64,000 bases of DNA, from contig JAQFVV010006238.1 in assembly GCA_028023455.1 (NCBI GenBank), positions 8,549,349-8,613,348 on the forward strand, in the 5' to 3' direction. Every line of letters begins with the position of its first letter. Within the stretch, counting starts at the first letter, position 1. Positions 46,615-57,200 of this stretch are shown here, piece after piece. This DNA is from Epiperipatus broadwayi (Eukaryota > Onychophora > Udeonychophora > Euonychophora > Peripatidae). The translations under genes were made by a program, and so were the position numbers. The notes beneath the pieces are model-generated. The model did no database searches. It worked only from the letters and a program-made list of their open reading frames with translations, and was not told where the DNA came from.

Positions 46615-48403
46615 ATTTTTTTGTACGGAAAAGAGTTGAAAATGATATAAGAAAGTATAACTGTGAAATAGCAAGGAAAGCTGTAGAAGAAAATAAAAGT
46701 CTCAAAAATGTTAAACAACATTTTGGTATTGGTAGGAAATTTATATCTGCAATAAGAAAAAAAGATGGAATTATTACTAAAAAGAGAGATGACATCATGA
46801 AATTGGTAGAAGATTTTTATCAAGAATTATATAGTAATAAAGAACAAGTACCTCCTATATCTATTACATCTTCCGAATTGCCCAGAATTTTAAATGAAGA
46901 AGTGAGACATGCCATTAAGTGTATGAAGAAAGGAAAGGCTCCAGGAAATGATGGAATTATAATTGATATATTAAAAGAAGCAGGTGAAGAAATAGAAACA
47001 ATTTTAGCAAAGTTATATACCAAATGTCTAAATGATAAAGATGTACCGGAAGATTGGAAGAATGCAGTAATAATATTAATATTTAAAAAAGGTGATAAAG
47101 AAGATATTAGAAATTACAGACCTATCAGCCTTTTATCAGTTTTATATAAAATTTTTACCAAGATAATTACAATTCGTCTACAGAGAACTTTGGATTTCCA
47201 CCAATCAAGAGAACAAGCTGGATTTAAAAGTGGTTTTAGTACAATAGATCATATCCAGGTATTGAGAGAAGTCATAGAAAGGACAAACGAATATGAGTTG
47301 TCATTATGTTTTGGATTTGTAGATTATGAAAAGGCATTTGATTCTATACACATTTCTTCAGTGATTAAAGCATTGGATCATCAAGGTATAGATCCAGGAT
47401 ATTGTCATATTTTAAAGAATATTTATAAAAATGCACCAGCAACAATTAGATTACATAATGATACTGGAAAAATCAACATTGAGAAAGGTGTAAGACAAGG
47501 TGACTCCATATCTCCAAAACTCTTTACAGCAGTGCTGCAAGAAGTATTTTGTGGATTAAAATGGGAAACTAAAGGAGTGAAAGTAAATGGAGAGTATTTA
47601 AGTCATTTAGATTTTGCAGATGATGTAGTTGTTTTTGCAAATAATGCTTCAGAGCTGCAGGAAATGTTGCAGGAGTTAGCAGATGAAAGTAGAAAAGTAG
47701 GACTAAAGATAAATGTTAAAAAGACTAAAGTAATGTTTAGTCGATTTGCTCAAAATATGAAAATAAAGATTGATTATGAAGAATTAGAAGAAGTTAACAG
47801 TTACAAATACCTTGGTCAGATTATTAATACAGATGGAAACATAATGGAGGAAATTAATCATAGAATTAAACTTGGTTGGAGTGCTTTTGGTAGAAATAAC
47901 TTGATACTAAAAGGAAATATGCCTATGTGTTTGAAAAGAAAGGTTTTTAACAAATGTGTTTTACCAGTTCTTACTTATGGATCTGAGACTTGGACACTTA
48001 ATAGAAGAGCAATACAGAGACTTAAGACCACTCAAAGGAGTATGGAGAGATGTATGTTGGGAGTAACAAGTAGAGATCGAAAACGCAATATATGGGTAAG
48101 ACAACAAACAGGTGTTACTGACCTTATTGAAAAAATTAAAAGATTGAAATGGAGTTGGGCTGGACATATTTCTAGAAGAGATGATAATAGATGGACAATT
48201 GAAATTTTAAACTGGATTCCAAGAGATTGTAAAAAACCCAGAAAGAGACCACATGTGAGATGGATGGATGAAATAAGAAAATGTGCAGGGGTGTTGTGGA
48301 GAAGAGAAGCTAAATATCGGAGAAGATGGTTTAAACTTGGAGAGACCTTCATCCTGCAGTGGATTGATAATGGTGGTTGATGATGATGATGATGATTTTT
48401 TTG
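46615..48403 (+). mobile_element. RTE-clade LINE, 5'-truncated, with target duplication
   Basis: The element spans 46624-48394 and is flanked by ATTTTTTTG at 46615-46623 and 48395-48403. This is an exact 9-bp match, though low in complexity. It ends in (TGA)n, the short tandem tail usual for RTE elements. The 5' truncation removes the apurinic endonuclease domain and the start of the protein. The surviving frame is open to the end, so this is the youngest RTE copy in the window. Confidence 0.9.
46797..48380 (+). CDS. RTE-type reverse transcriptase, partial ORF
   Basis: The open frame runs from the truncation point (46624) to TGA at 48378-48380; the first ATG gives 527 residues. RT landmarks are GKAPGNDG (46-53), motif A FVDYEKAFD (catalytic Asp176), motif B GVRQGDSISP (231-240), motif C FADD (Asp275-Asp276), KKTKVM (308-313) and YLGQIINTDG (338-347). 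The C-terminal KWSWAGHISRRDDNRW (451-466) and RPHVRWMDEIRK segment is characteristic of RTE elements. In life the protein nicks target DNA and reverse-transcribes its own RNA there. Here the endonuclease domain is missing; complete RTE proteins are roughly twice this length. The true start lies upstream and is lost. All catalytic aspartates remain, so it could encode a bare RT but not a mobile element. Confidence 0.92.
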   Translation: MKLVEDFYQELYSNKEQVPPISITSSELPRILNEEVRHAIKCMKKGKAPGNDGIIIDILKEAGEEIETILAKLYTKCLNDKDVPEDWKNAVIILIFKKGDKEDIRNYRPISLLSVLYKIFTKIITIRLQRTLDFHQSREQAGFKSGFSTIDHIQVLREVIERTNEYELSLCFGFVDYEKAFDSIHISSVIKALDHQGIDPGYCHILKNIYKNAPATIRLHNDTGKINIEKGVRQGDSISPKLFTAVLQEVFCGLKWETKGVKVNGEYLSHLDFADDVVVFANNASELQEMLQELADESRKVGLKINVKKTKVMFSRFAQNMKIKIDYEELEEVNSYKYLGQIINTDGNIMEEINHRIKLGWSAFGRNNLILKGNMPMCLKRKVFNKCVLPVLTYGSETWTLNRRAIQRLKTTQRSMERCMLGVTSRDRKRNIWVRQQTGVTDLIEKIKRLKWSWAGHISRRDDNRWTIEILNWIPRDCKKPRKRPHVRWMDEIRKCAGVLWRREAKYRRRWFKLGETFILQWIDNGG

Positions 48404-48699
48404 AACAAATTTAACATTATTTATTTTATAAAAAATAAATACTGTTTATTTTATCCTTATATATTTATTTCATTACGTTTTTATGTGTATTTTTCAACAG
48501 ATATATGGTGTTGCAAACTAGCATTTTTTCTTACAATTAGCAATAATAATTTGTTTAAAATAAATTTTAATATTTGTAAAATCATATACATTACAAATAT
48601 CCTTATATGCAGATAAAGCAAAGTTAGAAATTTGAGTAATCATAGAAAGACCATAGATCATTTTCTAAATAAATTCTTTTTTTATCATCATGGGTATAT
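48404..48699. other. AT-rich non-coding sequence
   Basis: Nothing recognised. Confidence 0.5.
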
Positions 48700-48900
48700 C
48701 ATCTACTGTAAGCTCTAGTGATTAATATATGCCAAATGGTAATGCTTAATAAATTTCTATTCAGTGTTATTCTATCCATTATCCTCAGATTAATTTTTAG
48801 ATTATGAATTTCTTTAATGAGGAGCATTGGATCTGGGAGCAGGGCTAAGCAGCATTTGATAAGCATTACATGAAAAGTGTTAAGTGAAACCTTTAGACAA
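48700..48900. repeat. Diverged relative of the SINE-like insertion at 52.7 kb
   Basis: TATCC(A/C)..AT, GAGGAGC(A/C)TTGGATCTG(G/A)GAGCA, CAT(G/T)TGAT and AA(G/A)TGAAACCT occur in the same order as in 52785-52925, with many differences between them. Old copy; limits approximate. Confidence 0.5.
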
Positions 48901-49417
48901 CTTATAGTAACTGCACTCAAGGCAACAGCATTATCTTCTATGCATTTTAAAAATTCACTAATACCTTTTACTTTATTCATTAATTACATTATTATGTAAC
49001 GTTTTCTGGTTATTTTTATAGTCTAAAGTATCTGTGAATTTATATATGTCTATAATATCCAATAAAGAAAAAATATAATTTTATGTTTTAATTACATAAC
49101 AAAGTCAAACTTCTTTTAAAATAAATAATAATCATTAGTGAATTATTGATGATGTCATAAATTATGTCACTAAAAAAAATTAAAAATATTAAAAATAGAG
49201 ATACTTATGTATTAGACCTACAACACATATTAGTCTTGCAGTGCCTTTTCACATTTGTATCAATCCGCTGATGACTTTGTAATCTTTTGATATGACTAAA
49301 ATAACATGTACACTTGGACCACATGTACATGATATTTTCTCAAGATTTACTAAGTTATCGTTAGACTGAATGTATGTGAAAAAGCACTGCAGGGCTAATA
49401 TGTGTTTCAGGTTTAAT
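48901..49417. other. AT-rich non-coding sequence
   Basis: Nothing recognised. Confidence 0.5.
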
Positions 49418-50015
49418 ACTAAATTACAAAAATATTGTAAAATATTACCCCAAAATTGTAAAATCTACACACATGGTACTTGCTGCATAATACATAAAAA
49501 TATGAAGAGGATATCCATATGTGCTATTTATTATGTAACATATAACAGAAATTGTCATGATGACATATTTAATTTGTCTATTAATACTAAATTACAAAAG
49601 TACTCTAAAATATTACCCCAAAACTCTAAAATATACATATATAATACTTATCGGGTAATATATAAAAGGGATTGTTGTGATGAAACAATTAATTTGACTG
49701 TTCTACTGTATTTTAAGTGAATTAAAATTTTTGATCTTAAAAAGTACATTTTTACCAATAGTATAGAGGATTTTTACCAATAGTAAAAATATTGATTTCA
49801 CATACAAAAATATGTAAAAAAAGACGCATTACACAATTCCCAAATGTTACTTCAAATTTGGACAAAATCATTACTAAATAACTAAAATAGTCTGAAATAT
49901 TAAAAAACCTTAAAATATACACATACACTAATTACCATGTAATATATAACAGAAATTGTCATGTTGCAACAAACAATTTGTCTTTTCTACTTTATTTTAA
50001 GTGAATCAACTTTTG
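49418..50015. repeat. Diverged tandem repeat, three units
   Basis: ACTAAATTACAAAA...AAATATTACCCCAAAA...TAATATATAACAGAAATTGTCATG...AATTTGTCT blocks recur at about 49418, 49588 and 49876. The first spacing is about 170 bp; the third unit follows a different linker. Confidence 0.8.
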
Positions 50016-50769
50016 ACACAAAATGGAGACTTCAACTAAAAAAATTTTCCCCACAAAATAGAGTTTTATTGAAAATGTGATTGTACAGTATATCACCTGA
50101 ATGGGATTTCCCCCCAAAATGATAATAAATGAATGTATTTTTTAAAAATAAAAAAAAAAAAAATATTCACAAAATAAAGAAATATAAATTACAACACTTT
50201 TATTAACTTTTCATTCTGATGGAGAGCAGATTGCCATTAGAAATGGAATTATAGAACATTCACCACATGTTCTCTTACAGATGCCAATTTTACTGTTGCA
50301 ACTTTGAATGTTACAATGTCATTGCTTGTCTGAGGTGTGTATGTAAAAGCTCATGTTATATCCATTCCAACACATTTTTTTTCAGATGGCAGATTTCCTT
50401 GTTCTTGAATATACTGTACAGTATTTATTTCAGTAGTGGGCAGCTTCCAAATTGACATCATTTTGTGCTGTTTTTTTAAAAAGAAAACAATTAATTAGCT
50501 AATTATGAAAAGAAAATCAAAATAAAAAAATAAAAATTACATATACTTCCTCACTTAAAATCAAAAGAACTGAAGTAACTCAGAAGTAAAAATAAAGTAC
50601 AAATACTTGAATGAGCAACAGTGCAACTGAAATGAAGCTGTTTATCAGAATGAAATCTGGACAATAACTGAAAATGTCAAAATATAAAAAGAAGTACGTT
50701 TTCATATGAGATTGGATAACACTGCAGGGCTTATTTCGCTTACATTTGACATAATTGCAACATTACACA
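50016..50769. other. AT-rich non-coding sequence
   Basis: Nothing recognised. Confidence 0.45.
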
Positions 50770-51043
50770 TTCATTGAGGATACTAAAAAATATATAAAAA
50801 ACAATAAATACAAACATCCCATAATACATATAACAAATACAAATATCTCTTACTTTAAAACTCTTCTAACAAACAATCTTAACTTTTCATTACATTCGTT
50901 TCTTAAGTACCTTTCTTAAAATAATCACCTATAATTATTTAACTAAATCAACCTATTATCGTTTTTTTCTATTAACATCCTAATCATTAATGTTTTCATC
51001 TCATTAATATAAATTCCTCCTTTTATAATTCTTTTAAAAATAC

Positions 51044-52095
51044 AATATAATACATTATATAAATCAGCATTTATTTTTTATAGCGTCTGTATACAATTTT
51101 AACCACATTCATATCGTTTTTTTCAAACCAAATTGTGCAAACACTTTTTGCGAGTGTTAAATAATAAATGAATACCCTCTGACCCATACGAGATATAGAA
51201 TTTATGCAGCAATAAAAGGAATCCTCTTATTACTATGACTCAAATATTTATATATGAGCAAATCTGAAGTACTGGCACAGAAGGTGTGACTATAGAACAG
51301 TCACTTTGAATTACTATATATAACTTATGAATGAATGACGCCGATGAAATTTACTAGAATTTACTGAACGTCATTCTAACTGAAATTAATCATATATATA
51401 AATCAGCATTTATTTTTTATAGCATCTGTATACAATTGTAATCACATTCATATCGGCTTTTTCAAACCAAATTGTGCAAACGCTTTTTGCGAGTGTTAAA
51501 TAATAAATGAATACCCTCTGACCCATACAAGATATAGAATTTATGCACACCTTCTATAGTCACACCTTCTGTGCCAGTACTTCAGATTTGCTCATATATA
51601 AATATTTGAGTCATTGTAATAAGAGGATTCCTTTTATTGCTGCATAAATTCTATATCTTGTATGAGTCAGAGGGTATTCATTTATTATTTAACACTCGCA
51701 AAAAGCATTTGCACAATTTGGTTTGAAAAAGCCGATATGAATGTGATTACAATTGTATACAGATGCTATAAAAATAAATGCTGATTTATATATATGATTA
51801 ATTTCAGTTGGAATGACATTCAGTAAATTCTAGTAAATTTCATCGGCGTCATTCATTCATAAGTTATATATAGTAATTCAAAGTGACTGTTCTATAGTCA
51901 CACCTTCTGTGCCAGTACTTCAGATTTGCTCATATATAAATATTTGAGTCGTAGTAATAAGAGGATTCCTTTTATTGCTGCATAAATTCTATATCTTGTA
52001 TGGGTCAGAGGGTATTCATTTATTATTTAACACTCGCAAAAAGCGTTTGCACAATTTGGTTTGAAAAAGCCGATATGAATGTGAATATAATACAT
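51044..52095. mobile_element. Inserted 1.03-kb foldback made of ~345-355-bp units
   Basis: The insert 51056-52083 is flanked by an exact 12-bp repeat AATATAATACAT (51044-51055, 52084-52095), and the other arm of the host foldback lacks it. A unit starting TATATAAATCAGCATTTATT occurs at 51056 and again near 51397, then runs back in reverse complement from about 51550. Full plus unit, partial plus unit, then two minus partial units: the same plan as 40638-41565. The pair shares a 90-bp segment containing TGAAATTTACTAGAATTTA (51342-51362, 40909-40930). No frame, no hammerhead core. Confidence 0.85.
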
Positions 52096-52704
52096 TCTAA
52101 AGATTATATTTTGAAATCTTTATGTTTAAATTTACTTATATGATCATAAAATGCAATATTTTTATGATTTAAATGTTGTTTTAATCTTGGAGACAGTTTA
52201 TTTTTTGTAATTCCAACTTATGTCAGTTTTTTATTATCTTTAAAACTATGTAAACTTTATAATATAAACTGAATTCACGACTTCTAAATTATTAAATCAC
52301 TATCATTATTAATTAACAAATTTAAACATTTTTCCCTTTTTAATATTTCAAAAGATTTATTTGTTAATGTTAGGAAATTATTTAATATGATTAATAAAAA
52401 ATAAAATATTATTTGTCCTGTTTGTAAAAAAGAAATAATGTTTAAATTTGTTAATAATAATAAATAATAATTTAGAAGTTCTGAATTCGGTTTATATTAT
52501 AAAATGTTTAGATTGCTTTAAAGATAACAAAGAAGAAATTGGCAACAAGAATAAAACAACATTTAAATGATAAAAATTCTACAGTTTATGGTCATATGAG
52601 TAAATTTAAACATTAAAGATTTTAAAATAGAGTCATTGGAATATATTAGATCATATTTTGGAAAGAATTATAAAAGAAGGAATTTATATTAATAAAATGA
52701 AACC

Positions 52705-52940
52705 TAAATAGGCAAAACTCTCTCCATATAGTGCCACTCAAAGCAAAATAGAGTAATCAATGGATGCCAGAAGGCTTGTACATAAAATCCCTATCTAGTG
52801 TCTACTCATCCAATATCCCCAAACTAGTTTCTGGCTTATGGCCTTTGGCAGTGAGGAGCCTTGGATCTGAGAGCACAGCATCTAGATCTTAGTGATCATG
52901 TGATGTTTAAAGGTTTTAAATGAAACCTGTAATAAATAGG
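52705..52940. mobile_element. SINE-like insertion, 220 bp
   Basis: The insert 52713-52932 is flanked by TAAATAGG (52705-52712, 52933-52940). The opposite arm of the foldback has no such sequence, so it is an insertion. It has no terminal inverted repeats, so a retroposed element fits better than a MITE. Related sequence lies at 39225-39262 and 48700-48900. I cannot see polymerase III boxes with confidence. Confidence 0.65.
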
Positions 52941-53224
52941 TTGTTAATTTAAAAAAAAGAATTATAATAGGTTGATTTAATAAAATAATTATAGGGGAAT
53001 ATTTTAAGAAAGGTATTTAAGAAATGAATGTAATGAAAGGTTAAGATTGTTTGTTAGAAGAGTTTTAAGGTAAGAGATATTTATATTTGTTATATGTATT
53101 ATAGAATATTTGTATTTATTGTCTTTTATGTATTTTTTTTAGTTGTTCCTTGATAAAGACTACAAAATAATATACTCAAAATGTTTGTAGTATATAATAC
53201 ATTATAATAGTTCATATTATAATA

Positions 53225-53408
53225 AATCTAATAGTCAATAATATGCTTAAAAATACATAGATACAAGCAACAAATTGTGGTATTCTGGAGACATATTGAA
53301 AAGGGCAAAAAACATAATTTACTGAAAAAGGCTTTTCTATGATAATTTTATAATTTTTAATCTGTGTTGCTTGTATATATGTATTTTTAAACATATTATT
53401 GACTACTG
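53225..53408. repeat. Foldback (MITE-like) element
   Basis: GTCAATAATATG and AAAAATACATAGATACAAGCAACA on the left are mirrored by TGTTGCTTGTATATATGTATTTTT and CATATTATTGAC on the right, with a loop of about 90 bp. Confidence 0.85.
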
Positions 53409-53689
53409 TATACTTGAAGTGCAACATAAAAATGAATTGGTTTTAATTCTGATTATTTTTCTGTATATAATAAATCTATATTTATAAAGTAAAAGTTTGT
53501 GTGTGGTTTGTTGTATAAATTATGGAAATATATTGTTCCTGAGTATAAATCATAATTTTAAATTAGAATTATTCAAAAGCCTAAAACAGGATACAATGCC
53601 ACTATCATAAAAAAGCACAGTACAAATGGACCATCATATTTTCTGTTCAATAGGGATGTAAATATGGGGAATCAAAGATTAAAATTTAT

Positions 53690-53856
53690 CAAAAATATTT
53701 TTAAATATAGGGAATTTAAACTCAGACTTTCAAGAAATCATTAATTATTCACACTATCTTATACTACTGATACACATGACCACATACATGTAGAAAATAC
53801 AAATAATCACCAATATATGTATTTCATGCTGTGTGATGAACCAGCATTCATCAGAA
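53690..53856 (-). repeat. Hammerhead-repeat family, minus-oriented piece
   Basis: Read on the minus strand it contains the ribozyme core, the GGTGATTATTTGTATTTTCTACATGT segment, the GTGTGGTCATGTGTATCAGT-like block and AAAGTCTGAGTTTAAATTCC. It stops abruptly at the CTGATGA box. It stands in front of, and inverted to, the plus array from 53985. Confidence 0.8.
53803..53854 (-). ncRNA. Partial hammerhead ribozyme (stem I strand missing)
   Basis: On the minus strand CTGATGA (53848-53854), a six-pair stem II ATGCTG/CAGCAT with a 10-nt loop, GAAA, a short stem III and the TATA/TTGGTGATTAT cleavage-side strand are all present. The 5' strand of stem I (ACCAA and ATAATC) is absent because the repeat is truncated there, so it should be unable to cleave alone. 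Confidence 0.7.
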
Positions 53857-53916
53857 ATATTTTTAAAAAAGTACAAAGTAAACACCTATGTATATACATA
53901 TTAAATGGTAAATACA

Positions 53917-53958
53917 TTAAGGTTAATATATATATATATATATATATATTAACCTTAA
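53917..53958. repeat. Perfect 42-bp palindrome
   Basis: TTAAGGTTAA, a TA run and TTAACCTTAA form an exact palindrome with cruciform potential. Confidence 0.9.
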
Positions 53959-53984
53959 TATATATTATATTAATCATATAGATT

Positions 53985-54288
53985 TCTATAGCTCCAGGTA
54001 TATCAAGAATGCCTGTCTTTCAAAAATTATGCATTAAGCCAGCATCCTGCCCATCTCTCTTCTTTGCATTTAAATGGATAAAGTTCTATACATGAAGGGT
54101 CAGAGTAATTTGAGATCAACATGGGCATAGCAATAATATTGGCATCAGCAAGGATTTGGGTTTTCGACCATCAGATTTTCAATGGTATGGATGGCTGAAA
54201 AGTTGGAGATTGGAGTAGAATGAAGCTTGTACATAAAAGCATAAAGATTTGCTATCTTAATATAAAATGAGCACTGATTATATATATA
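53985..54288 (+). repeat. Hammerhead-repeat array, left portion
   Basis: Runs from CTCCAGGTATATCAAGAATGCC to TGAGCACTGATTATATATATAT, matching 58921-59210 in order. It is cut at the TA tract that normally precedes the ribozyme; the array resumes at 58739. Confidence 0.8.
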
Positions 54289-57200
54289 TTGTGCCCTTTT
54301 CTATGGGTCAATGATGGTTATAAACGGTCAATTACTAAAAAATTTTAAAATTAATATTATATAGTATTTAAAATTATAGATTATATTAAACAGTAAAAGA
54401 TTAATATGATATATTTAATAATAAATATTGTGATGGTGAGAATTGTATCCAATTCTATATTTTTTTCTAAATTGTTTTTCAAAATTTTTACATAATTATT
54501 TTATATAATATAAGTAGCAAATTTATTCAGACAGATAAAAATAGACTAAACACCGGAAATGACTACGTGACTGTCTGGAATATTCTATGTCTAAGTAATG
54601 GTTTAAATTAATACTAATAATTAAAATATTTAAATAGTATATTATGGAATTGGATAGAATTGTCACACATCATAATAAAAATAAGTAGTATACATTTTTA
54701 TTAATTATTGTTTCAAAATTATTTTAAAGACAGTTAAATTGTAATAGATAATAATTGATTTAAAAATAATAATAAGTTAACATTTAAGTCTATTACATCA
54801 TGATTTTAAAACTTTAGAAATTGTTTATCAATCCAAGTAGGAATTGACCAATAAAAAAATAGATCTTGGCAGACAACAAAAAATCGCGCCAACTAATTGT
54901 ATAAACTGGGAGAACAAAAATGTGTTGACTCCAGAGCAGAGGTAAAATTTTAAGCTCTCTAAATTTTTTTTTCTTTCTTCAATTTATAAGTCAATTTTAT
55001 TATAATTTTAATAATATCTTTGAAAGAAACCAACTGACAATTTAAAAATCATCTGAAGAGAATCTTAGAATAAAAGTTTTTAAAAAGTTTCTCATAGTAA
55101 TGTTTCACTAACTTTACAGTAACCTGCCAGTGGATTCTATCGAAATATAATCGGAGTTTTCAATAGAAAATGGATAAATTCTTAAAAGCAAGTTGTAAAT
55201 TTTATAATATTCCAAATATGTTAATGTTATTCGTTGATATAGTTTATATAGCGTATCACTATGAAAGCTGTTTTCGTGCGTATAAAATCAATGAAAGGAC
55301 ATTGTGCGCAAAGTTAATGAAGATAATGGAAAATAAAAATAAGTATTATTCGTATAAGAATAAATGGACAAAAGGAATTTTAATATTGAAATAGTTTGAA
55401 TTGCTTTCTTTAAGATGACTTGAGAAAATACTCTAGAAAATAGTTAAAGATCGGAAGTAGTGTCTATAAAATAATAATGAATGAAAATGAAGTTTATATT
55501 TTACAGAAGAGAAATATAAAAAAAATGGATCCATGGAAAACTCACTTGGTACCGTAATTATTAAATAATTGTAGTTTAACTAGAAATAAAGATGCATCAA
55601 CACGCCGAGGTAATATTCGCCAGAACATTAAAAAGCTTCGTGGGATAACTAATAAAATGTTTTCTAATAATTTTGAATTAAACACTAAAACTAAAGATCG
55701 TCTAAACAGTTTATTAAATGAACTAATTTATTTAAAAGTTTAATAAGCAGAAAGGAGAACATTCGGGCAAAAGAAGAAATAATAAATATTATGGGACTAA
55801 CCAAGATTTACCGTCAGAAAAATATGTGATTATGGTTTGAATTATTTTCTTTACTAATCTAATTTAAACATTAAGTTTTAGATAGCGATAGGGAAAACAA
55901 AATACATTAATTCGTGATATAACATTATAGGAAATAATATGTTTTGATTTTGAATTATAAAATAAAATTGTATGTATGTAGAAATTTGTATGTTTGCGAT
56001 GCTCAAGAGAAAGAAGCCTACTACGAACTCTGAAAGGAAGATAAAGATTGTTTTTGGTAACATTTACAATTATTAATGATATAATGTGTGTTTTATCTAT
56101 TTAGATCAGCTGAGAATCGAATGAATGTAGCGCAAAAGTTTATTATTATTATTGTTGTAAAACGCATTTTTGAAAACAACACTCTAAAACACTTTGAGAT
56201 GTGATTAGATTTTTAAAAAATATGCATACGATAATCATTTTATGTGTTATTAATATAGTTCAATATAACCGATGGTTATGTGATATTTTCTACTAATTTT
56301 CCGATTGGGATATTTAAATGTTATTTTAACAAAATGCAGATGTTGAACCTACAGTGTAATAAAGCAAGACAAATTGTTCTTATGGAATAGGGAAATGTTT
56401 TTATATTAGCGAATTTTGTTTATTGTTTTTAAAAAGTAGTTAGTATTTTATCGATGTTGGATACAGTAAAAATCTTGAGAGATAGTTTGGGTAGTGACTT
56501 GGTAGTACGTGGTGATTCGGAAACCAAGAGGATGTATTAAAAACTAGGATGCTACAGGGAATGAAATAATATGTATTTTAGATGTTAATCAGCGTAGTTA
56601 ACAAAGCCCTACGACTGGTACACACATTGTCTTGGACAGTGGTATTTTTTATATTTCTTATGAGTCTTATTAGATGTTTGGTAAAGCTGAGTAAATAGCT
56701 GCCACATCATGCTTATCGCCAAGGTTATTAGACAATGAATGTCGGACCTATTCACACTGTTCCATACATTTTTGAAGTATATTGTGGAGAAGTTATCTAT
56801 CTATCTTCCCAATATCCTATACATCTTTTGCTATCTTTATCCATATTTCTTGCAACTACATCATTATATGATAAGTCTATTAAAAGGGAAACAATAGATA
56901 TTTTAGAATGTATGTCATGCTATTATTTGGAATAAGAATAGTTAAGTGTTAACGAAGAGTAGATTATGATTATTGAAAGAAAGATGCCAATATCCTAAGA
57001 AGGGAAGGAGTTAGAGAATTATGTTAATTCCTTTTAAGAAATGAACTATAATTTTATAAAAGTATATCCAAATAGAAATATACAAAAATGTTAAATATAA
57101 TTTCACGTTTTCTTATTGTTAATTATATTTTAAAAAATATAAGTATTGCATATTTAAAAAATACAATAACATTCGATAATTATAGTATATGTGAAACTGT

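Larger units (their letters stand above)
50770..53155. mobile_element. Foldback element of ~1.1 kb carrying two later insertions
   Basis: The left arm runs 50770-51055 and 52096-52375; the right arm runs 52390-52704 and 52941-53155. The arms match in reverse complement over most of their length: ACTCTTCTAACAAACAATCTTAA (about 50861) against TTAAGATTGTTTGTTAGAAGAG (about 53041), and CTGAATTCACGACTTCTAAAT against ATTTAGAAGTTCTGAATTCGG around the centre. Two inserts with target duplications interrupt the arms (51056-52083 and 52713-52932). Subtracting them restores symmetry about 52380. No protein is encoded. Class unknown. Confidence 0.85.

Noticed and set aside
48032-48352. 106-residue minus-strand frame opposite the RTE ORF
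   Set aside because: Shadow of the RTE coding strand; a similar shadow occurs at 42251-42571.
55170-55394. 74-residue frame in the 4.45-kb insertion as a gene
   Set aside because: No recognisable domain, surrounded by stops in A/T-rich DNA. Kept only as a remark within the insertion.
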